The notes under the pieces were generated by a model. The model was not told where the DNA came from. It worked only from the letters and a program-made list of their open reading frames with translations, and searched no databases. The position numbers and the translations under genes are program-made. DNA of 64,000 nucleotides from Vandiemenella viatica (taxonomy: Eukaryota; Arthropoda; Insecta; Orthoptera; Morabidae), in the NCBI GenBank assembly GCA_031002005.1, contig JARYHS010011408.1, positions 222,559,473-222,623,472 of the forward strand, read 5' to 3'. This document shows, one piece after another, positions 33,370 to 44,533 of this stretch (the first letter of the stretch is position 1; each line of letters opens with the position of its first letter).

Positions 33370-33890
33370 AGAAGGAATCTTTCATTAAAATGAAATTCAA
33401 ACAAGGAGAAAATTATGGAGACTACTGCTATTTAAGATATGAGGTTTTCTTAATCATTTTTGGTACACTTAAATATAAAAGAGGAAAATAAAGTAGTATT
33501 ACACAAAATGAGATAAAATAACTGTCAATCCTTTCTTGCCAATGCAGCCTTTTTGGTGTATTAAAAGTGTTCAAGAACTGTGTTTCACCCTGTAATTTCA
33601 GAAAGAATTGAAAAGCCTGCAGAAACTCATAATTTATATACTCATTCCATAGATTTTATAAGAGTTAAAACCAACCATCAATTAAAAATTTACATTATTA
33701 TACTAAAAAAAAATTACATTAAGATTGAAGTATAAGGAATCATTACAATTAGTTGATGATGCCCTTTTTAAAGTAAGGATAAATATAGATTACTGACATG
33801 CATAAAAAAGGAAACAAATTAGGATATGTATTAGTAAAAACAGCACAAAAGTCAATTATGTAGTAGATTTTGAAACAGAACACTGAATTT
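33370..33890. other. Intron sequence, nothing recognised
   Basis: AT-rich, no supported features. Confidence 0.5.
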
Positions 33891-33896
33891 CAAAAA

Positions 33897-34335
33897 AGGA
33901 TAGGGAAAATAACCCACCATTCAACAAAGTTGAAGGCTGTGATAGGTGAAAAACAATGAGATAAACAAAAATATACAATATTTCAGTTTAAAACCTTATT
34001 CATGTATATGGAATGAGCTATTTGGTTTGGGAAGTATGCACATGCCGAAGTTAAAGCCATGACTGGCTAGATGGCGAAAGACAGGGTGGGGGAGGAGGTG
34101 GTGGGAGTGAACTGTTAAGAAGTGAATTACTGATATGTCAGGAAAGACAATACATACATAATCCCAGGACGTCGTAAAATGAATATACATAACAAAAAGG
34201 AACAGTGTATTAAACCAGGCAACAAATAAATTTGTCCAAATTATTACTAGTTTAATAATAATAATGAGTGATGGGTCGATGGAAGGATTATACTGGTAGT
34301 AGGTGTGAGGTACCACTTCATCAGACATTGAAATA
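33897..34335 (+). repeat. AGGATAGGGAAA-family element, long copy
   Basis: It starts AGGATAGGGAAAATAACCCA and has ACAATATTTCAGTTTAAAAC and CCTTATTCATGTATATGG as at 7803. It then has a TGGCGAAAGACAGGGTGG block and GTGATGGGTCGATGGAAGGA, which also occurs in reduced form at 32838 and 37573. It lies just upstream of the Penelope-like coding remnant, suggesting one composite element. Confidence 0.65.
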
Positions 34336-34889
34336 ATAATAATAGTAGTAATAATTATATGACTTCATTTTTATGCAATGTATGAATGTATTTTTTTTTT
34401 AATTCCAGGCCGTACAGTGTAGTAGTATGTATAAAAAGGGGTAAATTTAAGTTTTCATAATATGTTTAGTTGTATGGAAGTTGGTAGACTGTAATGGTAT
34501 TGTTAGTTTAGCCAAAGAGATGCGGACGGATTGATGTAAAAAGGATGGTGGTGAGATTAATGAATGTCTTAAAGCACCATTGTTTGTATTTGACTTCATG
34601 AATGCGAGAAGTGCAATTATTTGATTTTAAGTGTTAATAAATAGTAGTTGTTATAAACAACGGATGCTCTGATTCCATAGAGAAGTGTATAACTGAATTG
34701 AATCTGTGAGGTGATAGCCAAAAAACGTGTGTGACAATATGATGGGGCCACACATTTATCATCCAGAGCGTGCTATCAATTACAGGAGAGATTGCAAAGA
34801 ACCTGGAAGGAGTGTTAAGACTGACCAGGATTTCTTTAATTATCGATGCTAAAAAGATAGAGAAAATAGCAGTAAAAAAAGGAAAGGAT

Positions 34890-35060
34890 ACGTCGCATAG
34901 GGGCCACGGGGGGTCAGGTTTCCAGCTTATTTTGATATGCAGGTTCTCATCTCTGAAGTTTTGATGCAGTGGTGGTTTTGGGGAAAACTGTAATTGTTAT
35001 TACAGCAAAGCAGTCATTGAATTTGTCAGAATCATGGCAAATGGCATGTTCTGGTATTGT
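34890..35060 (+). repeat. Body segment shared with 37570-37770
   Basis: CTGAAGTTTTGATGCAGTGG, then GGGGAAAACTGTAATTG and AGCAAAGCAGTCATTGAATT match 37675-37745 (GGAGTTCTGATGCAGTGGTG, GGGGAAAACTCTGATTG, AGTAAAGCAGTCATTGAGAT). A weaker relative lies at 57170-57235. It directly precedes Penelope-like coding. Confidence 0.75.
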
Positions 35061-35249
35061 AAGGTATAAATTGCAGGAGTGGATTGTTTTTCTGAGTGAG
35101 TGTTTGTTATATATTGAAATGGCGTATACGTTTTTGTTCATCTCATAAGTTTTTATTCGTCTCAACCTTTCCCTGTACTTTGTTATTTATATTCCCTATA
35201 AGCCGTTTCCTTTTTTTCCTTAGTATCAAAACAGTAACATAAATATTAG

Positions 35250-35990
35250 ATGTATGAAAGTAGAAAAATACCATCCAATGGCCAAAGCAAGGGTGATGAG
35301 CTTTTTTCACGCAATTTGTTTGGCGGTGAAATGCATTAACTAATGGGCAACTGGCTTTCTTGGATGTACTGGTAAAAATAAAAGAGGGAAAATTAACACA
35401 CAGTCTACAGAAAAGCCACACACATAGATATCTACTTAAATGCTGTACCACATCACCACCCAGCTCTCATCATGACTTTATTTTGTACAGCAGAAAGGGT
35501 AGGAAACAATGAGCACATACAGGAAGAAAGGAAACACCTCTTCAGGCGTCCTACGGAAGAATGGGTATAGCAGTCAGATGGTAGCCCTCATGTTAAGCGA
35601 TAAGAAGAGGAATAATAATGAGGTTCAAAGAAAGGAAACAGAACAAAAGAAGAAGGCTTTTTTACCTAACATAAAAGGAGTCACTGCATAACAGAAAAAT
35701 TACTGACAAAAGTCAATATTCAGTAGTAAGAACAGAGTAAGAGGCATTTTAAGATCAGTGTAGGATCGCAGACATTACAAGCAAATTGAGTATACAAGAT
35801 TTATTACGATTGTGAGAACTTGTATATTGGCTAAACTTCCAAAGCGGTTACCGTAAGACTAAAAGAACTTTGTCATCACGCAAGGTTCAGACAAACAAGA
35901 AAATCAACTGTGGCAGAACATCATGTAGAAGGGCATAAAGTTCAATAGAAGAAGACAGAAATAATAGAACAACCAAAAGGTTTCCTAGAA
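35250..35990 (+). pseudogene. Penelope-like element: RT end and GIY-YIG remnant
   Basis: In plus-strand pieces, NGQLAFLDVLVKIKEGKLTH, SLQKSHTHRYLLKC and SSHHDF (35338-35480) match the LPFLDVLV...SVYRKPTHTDRYL region of Penelope-like reverse transcriptases. YKIYYDCENLYIG and KSTVAEHHVEGHK (35790-35940) match the GIY-YIG endonuclease of the same proteins (YKI-C-VYIGQT...R-KEH...SAVAEH). Stops and frameshifts occur throughout, and the middle (35520-35780) is poorly preserved. Penelope-like elements are retroelements with partial terminal repeats in direct or inverted orientation (family knowledge). Confidence 0.82.
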
Positions 35991-35999
35991 TGAAAAAAA

Positions 36000-37535
36000 G
36001 GGATGTGGTGATACACAGTACGCCACCACACCTCAATCTGCACACAGCAGTTGGCAACACGGCCGTGAGATCCAGACGAGCCAGCTGCCAGAGGGCGGAG
36101 CATTGAATAGTGCACGCCAGCCGCCAGTTGCTCCACAGCCATCGGCCAGTTGGTTAGCAGTCAGTCGTCGCACTTGCAGTTGTCTTGGTCGTGTCACAGA
36201 AGTGCTTTCCGGAACACCACGCAGACCGGCCGTGTAGCAAACTGACTGCACTAGCGGACACTTAGTCTGATACAGCTTTCTAGTACTCACTGTAACGTGC
36301 ATGTATTGTATTAATCATGCCTTACAATATATCTTCAGAACGCATTGAGTTGTCGTGTTTGATTGTAATCAGTTTCCTGAGTCAGTAACATGTTTATGTG
36401 GGGCAACCCTGCCTACAGGGAAATCAACAGAAAATTTCAAACAGTCCAAAAATTTCAATAAGGACGGCGGCTATTACTTGTGAAATATGGAAATGCGCAC
36501 TTGTGGACAATCACAGTATGACATCTACAATGACGACATCTCTGGAACAGCTGACACCCACTGCTGGTAACAAAAGCAATTCACTCAATGTGGAGGTAAA
36601 CAGTGAAGTGGTGTGACCAGCTGTAACAAGGGACACATCAACTCTAAACAGCCGTGATGAAGGCCTCAGGTTGGATGTCAAAAAGCTGGAAATAAAACAA
36701 CATTGAAAGGAGAAACAAATTCCTCAATATCTTACTAACATGACACCTGTTAAGAGTGTAAAATATTATATGCATTAAATTTTCTTGCAGTGTTACTTTG
36801 CATAAAGCCACCAGGCATCTTCCACATGCAACACGCAAATGGCATCTTGCTACTACCAAAATCTAGTTATTGAACTGGTTGTCAAAGAATAATAATAAAA
36901 AGATTAGCTATCAAAAAGTTTGGGTTCATTGTGGCCCATATTTGCCAATTGAAAACCACATAATTTAGATAAAATCTTTCTCTCAAGACACCCTTCAATG
37001 ATATGAAGAGAAGATTCTTATGAATACTGTGGCAGGAGATTAAATCTGGGCTCATCATTCAGAAACTAAACAGCAGAATAAGGGGCACATTCTTTTGGCT
37101 GCAGAGGGGTGCATTCTGGATGAATTTCTCAAATCTGTCCAAACTACTTATGATGCTTGTTACATTACATCTTGGAACCATCATCTAGAAATTTAATATG
37201 GTAAAGGAAGACATACTCAGGAGAAGCCAAAAAGAACCACATCTAAACTTCTGTGTTGCTAACATGTTATGAGCCTAGATAACACAATGTTATCAAAGAA
37301 ATAAATTCTACAGAGTTATGATACAAAGAAGAATGAGGAGAAAGCCTTAAAGATTGATAGTGAAACTAAGGAAAAAGGACTGGCTAGGTAGTGGGAGAAA
37401 TGGTGGGGGATCGGCTAAGGAGTTGACTATCAATACATCAGCAATGTCTGAGATAATATATTGCAGGCAATGCTAAAAAGAACATATATAGCAAAAGTAC
37501 CTAGTACTGACACAAAAAATTGTTACTAGTTAAAG
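36000..37535. other. GC-rich block then unassigned intron
   Basis: 36010-36300 is distinctly GC-richer than its surroundings (CAGCTGCCAGAGGGCGGAGC, CGTGTAGCAAACTGACTGCA). It follows the Penelope-like remnant and may be its 3' region. From 36310 on, AT-rich sequence has no supported gene. One short run near 37020-37060 translates like the mariner GDE-x-W-x-HH signature, but it is too short to call. Confidence 0.4.
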
Positions 37536-37539
37536 TATG

Positions 37540-37770
37540 CAAGTAGAAAAAATTAATTAAATTAAATAATGATGGGTTAAGTGGTAGGATTTTATTGGTG
37601 ATTAAGGCCAAGGGGGGGGGGGGGGGATGTCTGGTATCCAGAATATTTTGGTACGGTAGTTCCCAAATCCGGAGTTCTGATGCAGTGGTGTTATCGGGGA
37701 AAACTCTGATTGCTCTCACAGTAAAGCAGTCATTGAGATTGTTGGAATTTAAGATCAATAGAAACTTTAA
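37540..37770 (+). repeat. AGGATAGGGAAA-family body fragment
   Basis: It contains GATGGGTTAAGTGGTAGGAT, a poly-G run at 37611-37626, ATGTCTGGTATCCAGAAT, then CAAATCCGGAGTTCTGATGC and the AGTAAAGCAGTCATTGAG block. The order matches pieces at 32838-32890 and 34890-35060. No terminal core or inverted arm is present here. Confidence 0.7.
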
Positions 37771-37779
37771 GCTCAGATA

Positions 37780-38985
37780 TGGATGATGACAAAGAGCAAA
37801 AAATTGATAAAAGAAGTATTGACAAGCACTTTTGTACCGCATCTGGGAAACTACAGCTGGAAAATGATGATGATTATGTTACGTCCAGACGCAAGTGCTG
37901 TCATAAATTGTGTGAAAAATGACCTGGTTAGGAAATCAACGTTCAACATAGTGGAAATGTGATGGTAAGTTCTCCAAAGCCTCCCATCATGACACTGTAC
38001 AATCTCTTCATTATTAGCTAGTTATGTGAAAGAATGCAAGATTTTAAATACAGTGCTATTTCATGAAAACCTATAACAATCCCAAATGTAAAATCTTTAA
38101 AGCAATATAGATTCAATAATAGTAACAATGAAGCTGCTGTTTGGTACTGTCACAGATTTTCCTTTGGAAAACTATACATAGGAACTGACTTATGAACACT
38201 TCTTAGACACTAGGCACCCTCCAGACCTCATCATCCATTAAAATCTCACCTGTAAACCTGCATCATTATAAATACACAATTAATTTTTTAAATTTATTTT
38301 AATTTTATAAGCAGATCCAAAATCTATATACATTTCCAGAAAATTTATTCATTTTATTTTACTTTGATTGATCTTTACAGAGATTATACTTTTGCACAGC
38401 TATCATTAATCAGCTTCTACCCATCACTATAATAGCTACCTCCACACTTCCCATTTTGTTCATCTTTGGCTCCGTTTTGTGGTAGGTCTGAATATGTACA
38501 CATCATTCACTTTGCCATATGTCTCATGTCTTAAGGGATTTTACCAAAATATTGTAAAGTGTTTTGTGTTATCCTGACTCTGCCTTCATTAATGGTGATG
38601 TTATTTTCCCTTTATTAAGCAATATAGCCATTTCTTCTTGTTCAATTTTAATACTGTCTTTGTTGCAAATTTTTACTTCTTCAGCAATTTGACAGTCCAA
38701 ATTATGTCCTATCAAATATTAATTCACTGATTATAGCTTGCTAAGATGTATGTTTTCCTGATTAATAATTTAAATTACACATGAGAACATTCCTAAGTTT
38801 TTACCATGCTCTCAATCAGGTTTTGGTGGTAATATACCTCTTACTTCATAAAAAAAAATTAAATATTAGAAAACTAAAATGATAAAGGTTAAAACCTTCA
38901 TATTCAATGGACACTTCCTTGTTCAAAATTTTCCTTTGCAGTTTCTTGTCACCTAATGCTGTTACTTTAGCTTGATCATTTCTAC
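37780..38985. other. Intron sequence, nothing recognised
   Basis: AT-rich, with no frame or repeat end that I can support. Confidence 0.5.
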
Positions 38986-38990
38986 TTGCT

Positions 38991-39502
38991 GGGTCATTCC
39001 ATGTCAAGTCACCCAGGCCTTGACACCAACCATGTCAGATTTTGATGAAACTTGGTACAATTACTTCTTTTATCATCCTGAAACCACTTGTAAATTTTTT
39101 TTGCTCTATCTCTTATAGTTTTTTTATATAAATTTTTAAAGTTTTTAGGTTTGGCGTTGTTTCAGCAGTCGGAAATCGTAACTTAAAAACGTGTCCTCAC
39201 AACTAAAAAAATTTGTATATTAAAGAATACTCAAGATATCAGTATGAAATTTTGGAATAAGTTTGTGTGTTATATCTAAATGTTAAAAAAATACCATAAA
39301 GATATATTAAAATATTCCAAATGAAAAAAATTACAAGTTTTTTATTTTATTTGTATTTTTAGTTAACGGATGTTTAGTTTTACTAAAACTGCAATATCTA
39401 GTCTCAGACCTGATAGAAAGCTCAAATTTGTTTTAAAATACTCTTAATTGTATAGGCTATTAGATAAAAGAAAAATTATGTTGGCTTTTTAACCTGTTTA
39501 AT
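38991..39502 (+). repeat. Left terminal inverted repeat of the 8.7-kb transposon
   Basis: It pairs with 47188-47715. Matching strings in order include GATTTTGATGAAACTTGG, TATATAAATTTTTAAAGTTT, CTGCAATATCTAGTCTCAGA, CCTGATAGAAAGCTCAAATT and GGCTTTTTAACCTGTTTA. Identity is patchy, with small indels, so the copy is old. Confidence 0.88.
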
Positions 39503-39616
39503 AGTTATCTAATTTTTAAAATAATATTAATTATATTTTTAAAATAAAAAGAACCAAGTGACTTAGACACAAAAATAAGTTTTTATCTTCTTAATAAATA
39601 ATATTAATGTTGATAG

Positions 39617-41831
39617 TGTAAGGACCTTAGAATTTTGGCAAATTCTGGTTTTGCTTTGGCGGGACTTAGAAATTTCGAGAAGTCCAATTTTCAACTTTAA
39701 GGAATTTCCCCGTAATCTTGCACACAGTAACAACTTGCTATATAAATCATTTTAAAGTGTAATTATCATATCGGGAAACGTTTAGTTTAAGAGATATTCC
39801 CGTTTGCTAAAGTTTTGAAACACGCGATCAGAATAGTGAAATTCTAAGATTTGTAATATCTTTAAATCGCTGTGACAGAACAGAATAATTTCATAAGAAA
39901 ATCATAGTTTTGTGCCACGAAATTAAACAAAAAATGATATATTTACTCCTATAGCAAGGAAATGTAAGTTGCCATGGCAATAAGAGAAAATCAAGAGATA
40001 GCTAGAGGTTAGCGACGTACAGACCGAACGGTTGCTTTGTTACCAGTTCACTGCTTAAGAACTTTGCATTCTTCGGATACTTTAAGACCGATGTAGTTCC
40101 TAGAAGAATAAGAATTGGGAACAATAAATGTTAATCTGTTAAAAGCGTAGAACTGAGTTATTTATAATTATAACATCAGGCGCGCGACATGGCGACCGTG
40201 ACAGGACTTGCATTTGTGTGGTGTTAAGCTAGAATGCTGTATGTATATATGTTTTCATTAAGACAATACATGTTTTTCTTAGTTCATTTCATTATGTTGT
40301 TAGTATTAAGAAGAGTTTTGTAAAAAATTCTAATAGGAACAGAGGAAAGAGTATCGCTGGATGCAAGGTTATTCTTATAAGTTTACCAATGTCTTTTAAG
40401 CAAAGACATGGTGAACTTGAGGAGGCATGTGACAGAACAGAATAATTTCATAAGAAAATCATAGTTTTGTGCCATGAAATTACACAAAAAATGATATATT
40501 TACTCCTATAGCAAGGAAATGTAAATTGCCATGGCAATAAGAAATCAAGAGATAGCTAGAGGTTAGCGACGTACAGACCGAACGGTTGCTTTGTTACGAG
40601 TTCACTGCTGAAGAACCTTGCATTCTTCGGATACTTTAAGACCGATGTAGTTCCTAGAAGAATAAGAATTGGGAACAATAAATATTAATTTGTTAAAAGC
40701 GTAAGAACCGAGTTATTCATATTATAACATCAGTCGCGCGACATCGCGTAAAGCTACAACCGAACTTTTATCACCAGCTGTAGTCAGCACTATCCCCGAT
40801 ATTTTGGCAATAAAATTAAGTAATTCAGCAAAGTCTAATTAGCGACTTTAATTGAGAGAAAAAAATAAGTTTTTATTAAAAGAAATATTAATTTAAATTT
40901 TACATCAGCAGATAGCCCTAATTAAGACGAGTTCATACATATATGGGTTTTCATCAAAAGTTTTAGTATTTGTCTGGTAATTAAGTTTTTGTAAAATAGA
41001 TTGTCGCGGATTGTTGTGCACGCGCGTAAAATTCTAGAACACTTAGGGATTTTACCCAAATTTGAATGTATCACTACGCGGAGTCTTAAACAGCTAAAAC
41101 TTTAAAATTAATTACTCTAAATTTCTCAAGAGACTGCCGTTGGACTTCTAGTAGATAAGTCCATATACTGTCAAAGTCTGAAATTTTTAATAGTTGGGAT
41201 TGTCAAATAAATTACACATACTTTGAGCTACGCGGAAGCAAAAAGATGTGATACAGTTGCTGACGTCACTGGTTCTAGCGGTTTCTATAAAAAAGACCCC
41301 GCAGCCATTATGGTTTGTCTGTTCCTGTCCGCGGTCTGTTCCTGCCGGTCGTCTGTTTCGGTCTGTTCCTGTCGTTCGTCTCGGTTGGTCGTAACTCGCC
41401 ATGCCGGCTGGTTAGAACATGTTAGAAATTTCGTGTCGTGTTATATCTCAACTTCATTGACTGTTAAGAACTGGTAAATTTATTAAAGGGATTTCGGTCG
41501 GTTAGATTTCTCTCCACAATCTGCAAACTTTTGGAACGAGTGTTCGATATGCCTGCTCAACTGTAAATGCAATTTTGAACTTTTGATTTTGAAAATAAAA
41601 CCTTGAAGTTTTCTAACAGTGAACTTCAGTTGTTAGCATAAAACCCTTTTCTCTATTTGTGGGTATCAAATATTGTGGCGACCTGAGCATTTAGTTGAGT
41701 CATCCTGGCTACATGGTCAAACTAAATTAAAATATTCCGTAAGTTTTCATCGAACAGTGAGTTGCTATCCAGAGTGTAAGTTAAGGCACTTAGGCGATAC
41801 TTCACCCCGGTATCGGCCCTGGTTCCTTACA
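39617..41831 (+). repeat. Outer 5' LTR, interrupted
   Basis: It matches 42517-43862 except for the inserted 39871-40743 plus one TCGC. Only about eight base differences and three or four small indels were counted by eye, including a copy-number change in the CTGTTCCTG repeats near 41330. A TATA-like TCTATAAAAAAGACC lies at about 41284. Confidence 0.92.
39871..40743 (+). mobile_element. Nested small LTR element (TRIM-like)
   Basis: LTRs of ~319 and 316 bp (39871-40189 and 40428-40743) begin TGTGACAGAA and end GCGCGACA. TCGC is duplicated at 39867-39870 and 40744-40747. The primer-binding site TGGCGACCGTGACAGGAC starts at 40190 and a purine run (CTTGAGGAGGCA) ends at 40427. Only ~238 bp lie between the LTRs, with no coding. 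By eye the LTRs differ at about 11 bases and 3 indels, more than the outer LTRs do. Confidence 0.93.
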
Positions 41832-41849
41832 TGGTGACCGTGACAGGAC
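41832..41849 (+). promoter_or_regulatory. Primer-binding site of the outer LTR element
   Basis: TGGTGACCGTGACAGGAC directly follows the 5' LTR. It is the complement of a tRNA 3' end, with tRNA-Arg the likely primer by comparison with mdg1/412. It differs from the inner element's site by one base. Confidence 0.8.
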
Positions 41850-42516
41850 TTGGGTTTTCACCCATTTTAGGGAGTTCTGTGATCAGTATTTAAAGGGAAA
41901 GTGGTAGTTTAAGGCCATAATAAAATTTAAATAAAATTTGAACAAAGACGTTTATAAAACGAAAGACTTTCCTTACAAGGAATTGCATAATATTTGTTAA
42001 TAATTATTCAAACACAATAATTTTCTATGTCCATTTTTGTAAAATAATACACATTATTATTTCTTTTTCTGAAAACAAATTTGATGTTCTATATGTTAAT
42101 ATTTTACAATGTATGTTATGTATTTATAACATTTTGTCTCCTATTTTGATAATTTGTCTGATATTTTGACAATTTTGTGATTGTTTATACCACACTTGTT
42201 AATAATTTTGTGATCATTTAATATTTCACATTTTGCTTTTTGGTCATAATTGTATCACATTTAATATTTTTTGTTTAATATTGATATTTTGAGAATGAAT
42301 GAGTTTTTGAACCTTTTGGAATAAGTGAGAGTGAAAAAGGTTAAAGTTTTTGAGATTGTTATAAATAATATTTTGCTTTTGAGTATGAATGGTGGAGAGA
42401 GAACCGAACCGACACGCAATAGTTCATTTCTTTTGGGGATTTTAATTTCTTTTCTTTTATTTTTCAAGATGTTCAGTTAGTTTTCTTTGGAAAATAACTT
42501 CAATCTTCAGGGGGCA

Positions 42517-43862
42517 TGTAAGGACCTTAGAATTTTGGCAAATTCTAGTTTTGCTTTGGCGGGACTTAGAAATTTCGAGAAGTCCAATTTTCAACTTTAA
42601 GGAATTTCCCCGTAATCTTGCACACAGTAACAACTTGCTATATAAATCATTTTAAAGTGTAATTATCATATCGGGAAACGTTTAGTTTAAGAGATATTCC
42701 CGTTTGCTAAAGTTTTGAAACACGCGATCAGAATAGTGAAATTCTAAGATTTGTAATATCTTTAAATCGCGTAAAGCTACAACCGAACTTTTATCACCAG
42801 CTGTAGTCAGCACTATCCCCGATATTTTGGCAATAAAATTAAGTAATTCAGCAAAGTCTAATTAGCGATTTTAATTGAGAGAAAAAAATAAGCTTTTTTA
42901 TTAAAAGAAATATTAATTTAAATTTTACATCAGCAGATAGCCCTAATTAAGACGAGTTCATACATATATGGGTTTTCATCAAAAGTTTTAGTATTTGTCT
43001 GGTAATTAATTTTTGTAAAATAGATTGTCGCGGATTGTTGTGCACGCGCGTAAAATTCTAGAACACTTAGGGATTTTACCCAAATTTGAATGTATCACTA
43101 CGCGGAGTCTTAAACAGCTAAAACTTTAAAATTAATTACTCTAAATTTCTCAAGAGACTGCCGTTGGACTTCTAGTAGATAAGTCCATATACTGTCAAAG
43201 TCTGAAATTTTTAATAGTCGGGATTGTCAAATAAATTACACATACTTTGAGCTACGCGGAAGCAAAAAGATGTGATACAGTTGCTGACGTCACTGGTTCT
43301 AGCGGTTTCTATAAAAAAGACCCCGCAGCCATTATGGTTTGTCTGTTCCTGTCCGCGGTCTGTTCCTGCCGGTCATCTGTTCCTGTCCGCGGTCTGTTCC
43401 TGTCGTTCGTCTCGGTTGGTCATAATTCGCCATGCCGGCTGGTTAGAACATGTTAGAAATTTCGTGTCGTGTTATATCTCAACTTCATTGACTGTTAAGA
43501 ACTGGTAAATTTATTAAAGGGATTTCGGTCGGTTAGATTTCTCTCCACAATCTGCAAACTTTTGGAACGAGTGTTCGATATGCCTGCTCAACTGTAAATG
43601 CAATTTTGAACTTTTGATTTTGAAAATAAAACCTTGAAGTTTTCTAACAGTGAACTTCAGTTGTTAGCATAAAACCCTTTTCTCTATTTGTGGGTATCAA
43701 ATATTGTGGCGACCTGAGCATTTAGTTGAGTCATCCTGGCTACATGGTCAAACTAAATTAAAATATTCCGTAAGTTTTCATCGAACAGTGAGTTGCAATC
43801 CAGAGTGTAAGTTAAGGCACTTAGGCGATACTTCACCCCGGTATCGGCCCTGGTTCCTTACA
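42517..43862 (+). repeat. Outer 3' LTR, uninterrupted
   Basis: It preserves the unoccupied site TTTAAATCGCGTAAAGC (about 42758-42774), where the 5' LTR carries the nested element. It contains the TATA-like motif near 43306 and AAAATAAAACCTTG near 43622. Confidence 0.92.
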
Positions 43863-43866
43863 ATAG

Positions 43867-44533
43867 ATATCAATTTTCCACTCCAGTTAAGTTTAAATTC
43901 AAACTTGGTATGTTAAGTTAAAAATTCAATCAGCTGTGAGTGTTTTTACAGTACTAATAGTTAAAAAAGCTCAGTCGTCATAATAGTACAACTCAAGTCC
44001 GGTTTACCTTGATTTAGCTAATAACAGTGCCTGATTAGCTGTGCTCATTAAAATTTGCATGGTTCTGCAAGTCTGATCAGATACATTTCCTGTGGCAACA
44101 TGCTCCTCCATACAGCTCACTCTGCAAGCATGTCTCAACAGGCTCTTGTCCTGTGGTGTCATGCTGTTCTTCCACAGTTGGTAATTGTTAGATTCAGTCG
44201 CTCACTGTCTTTCATTGAGTCAGGTTGTGCTTACATACAGTGACGTAATTTATTTATTATTTTTTTCATTTAGAGTTTTAAAAGTCTTTTAGTTTTAATT
44301 TGGTCAACAGTTATAGTTGTTATCAATTTAATGGAGTAACAATGTAGGCTTGGATTTTGTTTTGTTACTCCTGTGTTTTGAAGTAAAAAATTATTGCAGT
44401 GTTAAATAGTGCTTGGATAGTATTTTATTAAGTTTATTCGAACTTTCAGTAAGTACTGTTACTTTACAGAGATTCTTTTCCAATATCCTATAAAAGTAAC
44501 CAGAACAGTAATCAGACCAAAAGTGAAATCAGT
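43867..44533. other. Upstream region of the transposon gene
   Basis: This is transposon sequence between the LTR element and the start of the gene at 44534. No domain or repeat is seen. It presumably holds the promoter and 5' leader. A 62-codon frame at 44055 looks like chance. Confidence 0.4.

Larger units (their letters stand above)
39617..43862 (+). mobile_element. LTR retrotransposon without coding genes (TRIM/LARD-like)
   Basis: LTRs starting TGTAAGGACC and ending GGTTCCTTACA lie at 39617-41831 (with a nested element) and 42517-43862 (1346 bp). ATAG is duplicated at 39613-39616 and 43863-43866. The 5' LTR is followed at once by TGGTGACCGTGACAGGAC, a primer-binding site like that of the Drosophila mdg1/412 group (tRNA-Arg). 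A purine run, CAGGGGGCA, precedes the 3' LTR. The interior is only ~685 bp and has no gag or pol. Apparent frames at 41223 and 43247 lie inside the LTRs and are not genes. It must have been moved by a partner's enzymes. Confidence 0.93.

Noticed and set aside
37020..37080. mariner fragment (GDE-x-W-x-HH-like run)
   Set aside because: Only about 15 residues with a stop in the motif; no flanking mariner sequence or ends could be found.
41223..41477. 84-codon frame rich in Cys/Ser (and its copy at 43247-43508) as a gene
   Set aside because: Both lie inside the LTRs and differ by the copy number of a CTGTTCCTG repeat; they show no family resemblance and are explained by LTR sequence.
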